Below are positions 59,934 to 64,000 of a stretch of DNA of 64,000 nucleotides, in pieces (position 1 is the stretch's first letter; each line of letters opens with the position of its first letter). The DNA lies in the NCBI GenBank assembly GCA_963668595.1, contig OY764876.1:4092001-4156000 (forward strand), in the 5' to 3' direction. A model generated the notes under the pieces. The model saw nothing but the letters and a program-made list of their open reading frames with translations, was not told the DNA's origin and did no database searches. The stretch comes from GWE2-42-39 sp963668595 (GTDB lineage: Bacteria; Bacteroidota; Bacteroidia; Bacteroidales; Prolixibacteraceae). A program made the translations under genes and the position numbers.

Positions 59934-60983
59934 ATGAAAAAACAGAAACAATTTATTTTTTATTTGTCGGTTGCGACAATTTTACTGTCCGGATGCACTT
60001 CCGGCACACAAAAAACGGTCGATACAGAAGCTGGTCGTCCGGTAAGAGTTAAGGTTCAGAAACTGGAAACAGCCTCAGGGGGCGCCGGCCAATCGTATAT
60101 TGGTACTATCGAAGAATCGGTTTCGGTCCCCCTGAGTTTTTTAACTGCTGGAACCGTGGATAAAGTACTGGTTGAAGAAGGCCAGTCGGTATCGAAAGGC
60201 CAATTGCTGGCGGTTTTAAACAGCGAAGATCTCCGGAATGCGTATCAGGTTTCGAAAGCCAAGCTTGATCAGGCGCAGGATGCTTACAATCGTTTGGAGC
60301 CGGTTTCTAAAAAAGGAAGTCTCCCGGAAGTGAAATTTGTGGAGATAAAAACAGGTTTGGAACAAGCTCGTTCGATGGCCGCAATTTCTGAAAAAAGTTT
60401 GAAGGATTGTAAGTTGTATGCGCCTTCGTCTGGTGTTATTGGCCGAAAAATGATTGAGCCCGGTATGAGCATTATTCCCGGAAATTCCGTTTTTCAGTTA
60501 GTGAAAATCGAAAAAGTGAATGTAAAAGTTCCCGTTCCGGAGAATGAAATTTCAGGTTTAACAAAAGGACTGGAGGCACAGGTAACTGTGTCGGCATTGG
60601 GCAATCAGCAATTCGATGGGAAAATTTCGGAAGTAGGCGTGTTGGCGAATCCGCTTTCGCATACATACATGGTGAAGGTTGAGTTGGCAAACCCGGATAA
60701 AGTGCTGAAGCCGGGAATGGTTTGCAATGCAACGATTGATAATCCGGTTTTGGCTGATCGGTTGATTGTGCCGCTGGTGGCTGTTCAGTCGGGAGCTTCG
60801 GGCGAAAAATTTGTATATGTGGCCGATTCCTCTTCGGGTAAAGCGATCAAAAAAGCTGTTGAAGCCGGCTCCTTGGTCTCAAACGGTATTGTAATAAAAA
60901 GTGGCCTTGCTGCAGGCGATCTGCTGATTGTGGAAGGTTACCAGAAAATCAGTGATCATTCATCAATTCAAATTAGTCAGTAA
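59934..60983 (+). CDS. RND efflux adaptor lipoprotein (HlyD/MFP family)
   Basis: A 349-residue lipoprotein. The lipobox is ILLSGCTSG. After it come the barrel-sandwich half-motif (VDKVLVEEGQSVSKGQLLAVLNSEDLRNAYQVSKAKLDQA), split by a short helical hairpin, and then LYAPSSGVIGRKMIEPGMSIIPGNSVFQLV and a beta-barrel (VKVELANPDKVLKPGMVCNATI). It overlaps the pump start by one base (TAATG). No TolC-like gene follows within the window. Confidence 0.9.
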   Translation: MKKQKQFIFYLSVATILLSGCTSGTQKTVDTEAGRPVRVKVQKLETASGGAGQSYIGTIEESVSVPLSFLTAGTVDKVLVEEGQSVSKGQLLAVLNSEDLRNAYQVSKAKLDQAQDAYNRLEPVSKKGSLPEVKFVEIKTGLEQARSMAAISEKSLKDCKLYAPSSGVIGRKMIEPGMSIIPGNSVFQLVKIEKVNVKVPVPENEISGLTKGLEAQVTVSALGNQQFDGKISEVGVLANPLSHTYMVKVELANPDKVLKPGMVCNATIDNPVLADRLIVPLVAVQSGASGEKFVYVADSSSGKAIKKAVEAGSLVSNGIVIKSGLAAGDLLIVEGYQKISDHSSIQISQ

Positions 60984-63900
60984 TGAAAAGGTTAGGGATT
61001 GTTGAATCTGCCATGCGTTACAGGCAGATTGTTTTCCTGATAACCACGCTGCTGGTTGTTTTGGGAATTTATGCATTGTTTGTGATGCCGCGTCAGGAGT
61101 TTCCGTCGTTTACTATTCGGCAGGGACTGGTTATTGCTGTTTATCCGGGAGCAACTTCTGCTGAAGTTGAAAATCAGGTGACATCGAAGGTGGAGAATTA
61201 CTTGTTCGGTTTCAAGGAAATAAAAAAGCGAAAAACGTATTCGTATTCCAAAGATGGTATGATGATCATTTTTGTGGAACTGAATGACGATGTGAAGAAT
61301 TCGGATGAGTTTTGGTCGAAGCTGAATCATGGGTTGAATAATTTTAAGTCGGAATTGCCTGCCGGCGTTCTGGCCTTGTTAACCAATAGTGATTTTGGCG
61401 ATACTTCGGCTTTGCTGATTACCCTGGAGGCTGATCACAAGTCGTATCGCGAGCTGGAAAAGTATATGGATGAATTGGAGAATCGCTTGCGCCGGATTCA
61501 GTCAGTGTCGAAACTTCGGCATTATGGTTTGGAAAAAGAGCAAATCAATATTTATCTTGAAAAAGAAAAACTGACCAATTACGGTATTAGTTCGTCCACT
61601 TTACTGGCAAGTTTGTTTACACAGGGTTTTACTACTTCAAGCGGAACGGTTGATAATGACCATTTGCTGTCTCCGATTCACATAGCGCCGTCATATAATT
61701 CGGAAAAAGATCTGGCCGAGCAAATCATTTATTCTGATCCGCTCGGAAATATTATCCGGCTGAAAGACGTTGCGCGCATTGTGCGCGAATATCCTGATCC
61801 GGATAGTTATGTAATGAATAACGGAAATAAATGTTTGCTGATTTCGATGGAAATGCAGCGGGGGAATAACATTGTTCAGTACGGAAAAGAAGTAGATGAG
61901 GTATTGACTCAGTTTCAGTCGGAATTGCCGGAAGGCGTGAAAATCAACCGGGTGGCCGACCAGCCTAAAGTTGTGGGCGATTCTATTTCAAACTTTATGA
62001 AAGAAATGCTCTACGCCATTATTGCTGTAATTTTGGTTACAATGCTGTTGCTCCCGCTGAGGGTTGCTTCGGTGGCGGCAACATCAATTCCGATCAGCAT
62101 CTTTATTTCGCTGGGGATTATGTCGCTTACCGGGATGGAGCTGAATACGGTTACTTTGGCCGCGTTGATTGTTGTTTTGGGGATGATTGTGGATAATTCG
62201 ATTGTAATTGTGGATAGTTACATGGAAAAACTTGATCACGGAATGTCGCGCTGGCATGCTGCTATCAGTAGTGCCAAAGGATTTTTCAAGGCAATTTTCT
62301 CGGCGACGCTGGCTATCAGTATTACGTTTTTCCCTTTCCTGTTCACGATGAAAGGAATGATGCAGGAATTTGTGCAATTGTTTCCCTGGACGGTTACCAT
62401 TACGTTGGGAATCTCACTGATGGTGGCTATGTTGCTGATTCCATTTCTTCAATATGTATTTATAAAAGAAGGATTTGAAGGCTCGAAGTCGCAACAGAAG
62501 AAAGAAAAAAGAAACTTTTTGGATATTATTCAGGGAACCTATGAAAAATGGTTGTTGCGGGCATTTAAACATCCGCGGGTAACAATGTTTATGGCATTTC
62601 TGGCTATTGTTTTGGGCATATTGCTGTTCACTCAGGTGCCGCAACGTTTAATGCCAATTGCTGAACGTGATCAGTTTGCGGTGGAAATTTATCTTCCGCA
62701 GGGAAGTTCTCTGGACCAAACTGCTGAGGTAGTCGATAGTCTGGAAGAATTGCTGAAACAGGATGAACGGATTCTTTCGGTGACTTCTTTCATCGGAACC
62801 AGTTCTCCGCGGTTTCATACCTCGTATGCTCCGAATCTGCCGGCAAAAAATTATGCTCAGTTTATTGTGAATACACCATCGAATAGAGAGACAGTTGAAT
62901 TGCTGGAACAATATTCCGGAAAGTATGCTGATTATTTTCCGAATGCACATGTTCGTTTTAAACAGCTCGATTATCAGGATTCGGCTTTCCCGATTGAGGT
63001 GCGTTTGATTGGGAACGACCTGACGCAACTAAAAGCTCAGGCCGATTCGCTTAGCCGTAAATTTCGTGAAGTTCCGGGTTTAACCTGGGTGCACACCAAT
63101 TACGAAGAAATGCTTCCCGGAGCACAGGTTGAACTTAATCAGGTTGAAGCAAACCGTTTGGGAATTACCCGCACGACGGTAGCGACCAATTTGGCGATGC
63201 GTTTTGGCGATATGCCATTAACTACACTTTGGGAGGGCGATTATCCGGTGTCAGTAAAATTGAAGGCCGAACGCGAACAGGACGCAACATTCAGCGATAT
63301 CGAAAATGAGTATATCCATTCACTGATTCCGGGCGTTTCGGTGCCTTTGCGGCAAATTGCAAGCGTTTCGCCCGACTGGAACGAAGGAAAGATTGTTCGC
63401 CGGAATGGGGTGCGGACAATCAGTATTGTCGGGGATGTTACTCGTGGATACAATATAAACAAGGTATTCCGGTCGATTCAGACAATAACTGAAAAAGAAG
63501 ATTTGCCTTCAACGATAAAAGTACAATACGGAGGGGCTACCGAATCGGATGGCGAGAATATGCCGATGATTCTGGGCGGATTGATCATCAGTATTTTCAT
63601 CATTTTCCTGATTCTGGTTTTCCATTTCCGGAAAATTAATCTGGCATTGCTGGTTTTGGGTTCTGCATTGCTGAGTTTGATTGGAGCCGTAATTGGTGTT
63701 CTGTTGCTGGGATTAGAATTCAGTCTTACTTCGGTGTTGGGGGTAATAAGTTTGATCGGGATTATGGTTCGTAACGGAATTATCATGCTCGATTATGCCG
63801 AAGAGTTACGCCATCATCAGAAAAAAACAGTGTTGGAAGCCGCGTTTGAAGCGGGAAAACGACGGATGCGCCCGATCTTTCTAACCTCAGCCGCAGCTTC

Positions 63901-64000
63901 GATGGGGGTTATCCCGATGATCATCAGTAAAAGCGCTATGTGGTCGCCGATGGGAACAGTTATTTGTTTCGGTACAATGACTTCGATGGTTTTGCTGGTA
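60983..64000 (+). CDS. RND-family efflux permease (3' partial)
   Basis: The frame runs open from the ATG at 60983 to the end of the window, 1006 codons, so only the last few dozen residues are missing if the length is typical. It opens MKRLGIVESAMRYRQIVFLI, with a second conserved pore-domain segment PGATSAEVENQVTSKVENYL and TM4 reading LGMIVDNSIVIVDSYMEKL, where the proton-relay aspartate is in a VDNS context common in the CusA/MexF-like branch. It is coupled to the adaptor upstream. The substrate is unknown. Confidence 0.92.
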   Translation, partial: MKRLGIVESAMRYRQIVFLITTLLVVLGIYALFVMPRQEFPSFTIRQGLVIAVYPGATSAEVENQVTSKVENYLFGFKEIKKRKTYSYSKDGMMIIFVELNDDVKNSDEFWSKLNHGLNNFKSELPAGVLALLTNSDFGDTSALLITLEADHKSYRELEKYMDELENRLRRIQSVSKLRHYGLEKEQINIYLEKEKLTNYGISSSTLLASLFTQGFTTSSGTVDNDHLLSPIHIAPSYNSEKDLAEQIIYSDPLGNIIRLKDVARIVREYPDPDSYVMNNGNKCLLISMEMQRGNNIVQYGKEVDEVLTQFQSELPEGVKINRVADQPKVVGDSISNFMKEMLYAIIAVILVTMLLLPLRVASVAATSIPISIFISLGIMSLTGMELNTVTLAALIVVLGMIVDNSIVIVDSYMEKLDHGMSRWHAAISSAKGFFKAIFSATLAISITFFPFLFTMKGMMQEFVQLFPWTVTITLGISLMVAMLLIPFLQYVFIKEGFEGSKSQQKKEKRNFLDIIQGTYEKWLLRAFKHPRVTMFMAFLAIVLGILLFTQVPQRLMPIAERDQFAVEIYLPQGSSLDQTAEVVDSLEELLKQDERILSVTSFIGTSSPRFHTSYAPNLPAKNYAQFIVNTPSNRETVELLEQYSGKYADYFPNAHVRFKQLDYQDSAFPIEVRLIGNDLTQLKAQADSLSRKFREVPGLTWVHTNYEEMLPGAQVELNQVEANRLGITRTTVATNLAMRFGDMPLTTLWEGDYPVSVKLKAEREQDATFSDIENEYIHSLIPGVSVPLRQIASVSPDWNEGKIVRRNGVRTISIVGDVTRGYNINKVFRSIQTITEKEDLPSTIKVQYGGATESDGENMPMILGGLIISIFIIFLILVFHFRKINLALLVLGSALLSLIGAVIGVLLLGLEFSLTSVLGVISLIGIMVRNGIIMLDYAEELRHHQKKTVLEAAFEAGKRRMRPIFLTSAAASMGVIPMIISKSAMWSPMGTVICFGTMTSMVLLV

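Noticed and set aside
60992..63786. Several minus-strand open frames across the last 3 kb
   Set aside because: They are all antisense to a single plus-strand RND pump whose frame is open from 60983 to the end of the window and shows family motifs throughout.
1..64000. CRISPR arrays, tRNA and rRNA genes
   Set aside because: No regularly spaced repeat arrays were seen and no cloverleaf or rRNA-like segment was recognised in the intergenic regions; a tRNA or rRNA scan would be needed to exclude them completely.

Overview
The window comes from the chromosome of a member of the Bacteroidota, most likely a Bacteroidales/Marinilabiliales-type anaerobe. Three things point there: a type IX secretion cluster (gldJ, porU, porV), promoters of the TTTG / TAnnTTTG type with few Shine-Dalgarno sequences, and [FeFe]-hydrogenase maturation genes, which imply fermentative hydrogen metabolism. 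I would not name a genus.

Layout. 1-8.7 kb: the tail of a beta-helix carbohydrate-binding protein, then a hydrogenase maturation neighbourhood on the minus strand (hydF, two small Lys/Cys-rich secreted proteins, aspA, hydG, a TM1266-type regulator). It is interrupted by a plus-strand esterase, and hydE is not present. 8.7-11 kb: groES-groEL. 11.05-15.83 kb: an accessory island bracketed by two related long palindromes. It holds a SIR2-HerA antiphage pair and a toxin/antitoxin/SecB-like-chaperone (TAC) module. 15.9-25.1 kb: a long minus-strand housekeeping series (nadB, nadC, coaX, TPR protein, LptC-like, CNNM/CorC-like, PpiD). 25.3-31.5 kb: a MarR-controlled RND efflux operon with its own TolC-like protein. 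31.6-36.4 kb: cca and, transcribed divergently from it, a thioredoxin gene; then murF and gldJ. 36.9-45.4 kb: porU, porV, ispF, a CoA-binding protein, a thioredoxin-like protein and a TPR sensor kinase. 45.4-51.3 kb: hutU, LemA/TPM proteins and two short-chain-dehydrogenase-like genes, the second frameshifted at a ten-T run. 51.4-59.1 kb: acyl-CoA synthetase, GNAT, a GT2/sugar-transferase fusion, recR and a hybrid PAS kinase with an unusual H-box. 59.3-64 kb: a TetR-controlled RND efflux operon that runs off the end.

Functionally, the T9SS block supplies the sortase (PorU), its outer-membrane shuttle partner (PorV) and a ring/gliding lipoprotein (GldJ). The nad/coa block makes cofactors. The PpiD/LptC/CNNM block serves the envelope. 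Two independent efflux systems each sit behind a local repressor with recognisable inverted repeats. The most interesting region is the palindrome-bracketed defence island. Its component families are known, but the side-by-side SIR2-HerA plus TAC arrangement merits attention. The structured leader before the TM1266-hydG pair and the paired Lys/Cys-rich secreted proteins are the best candidates for undescribed biology. All functional calls are from reading motifs; no database search was possible.
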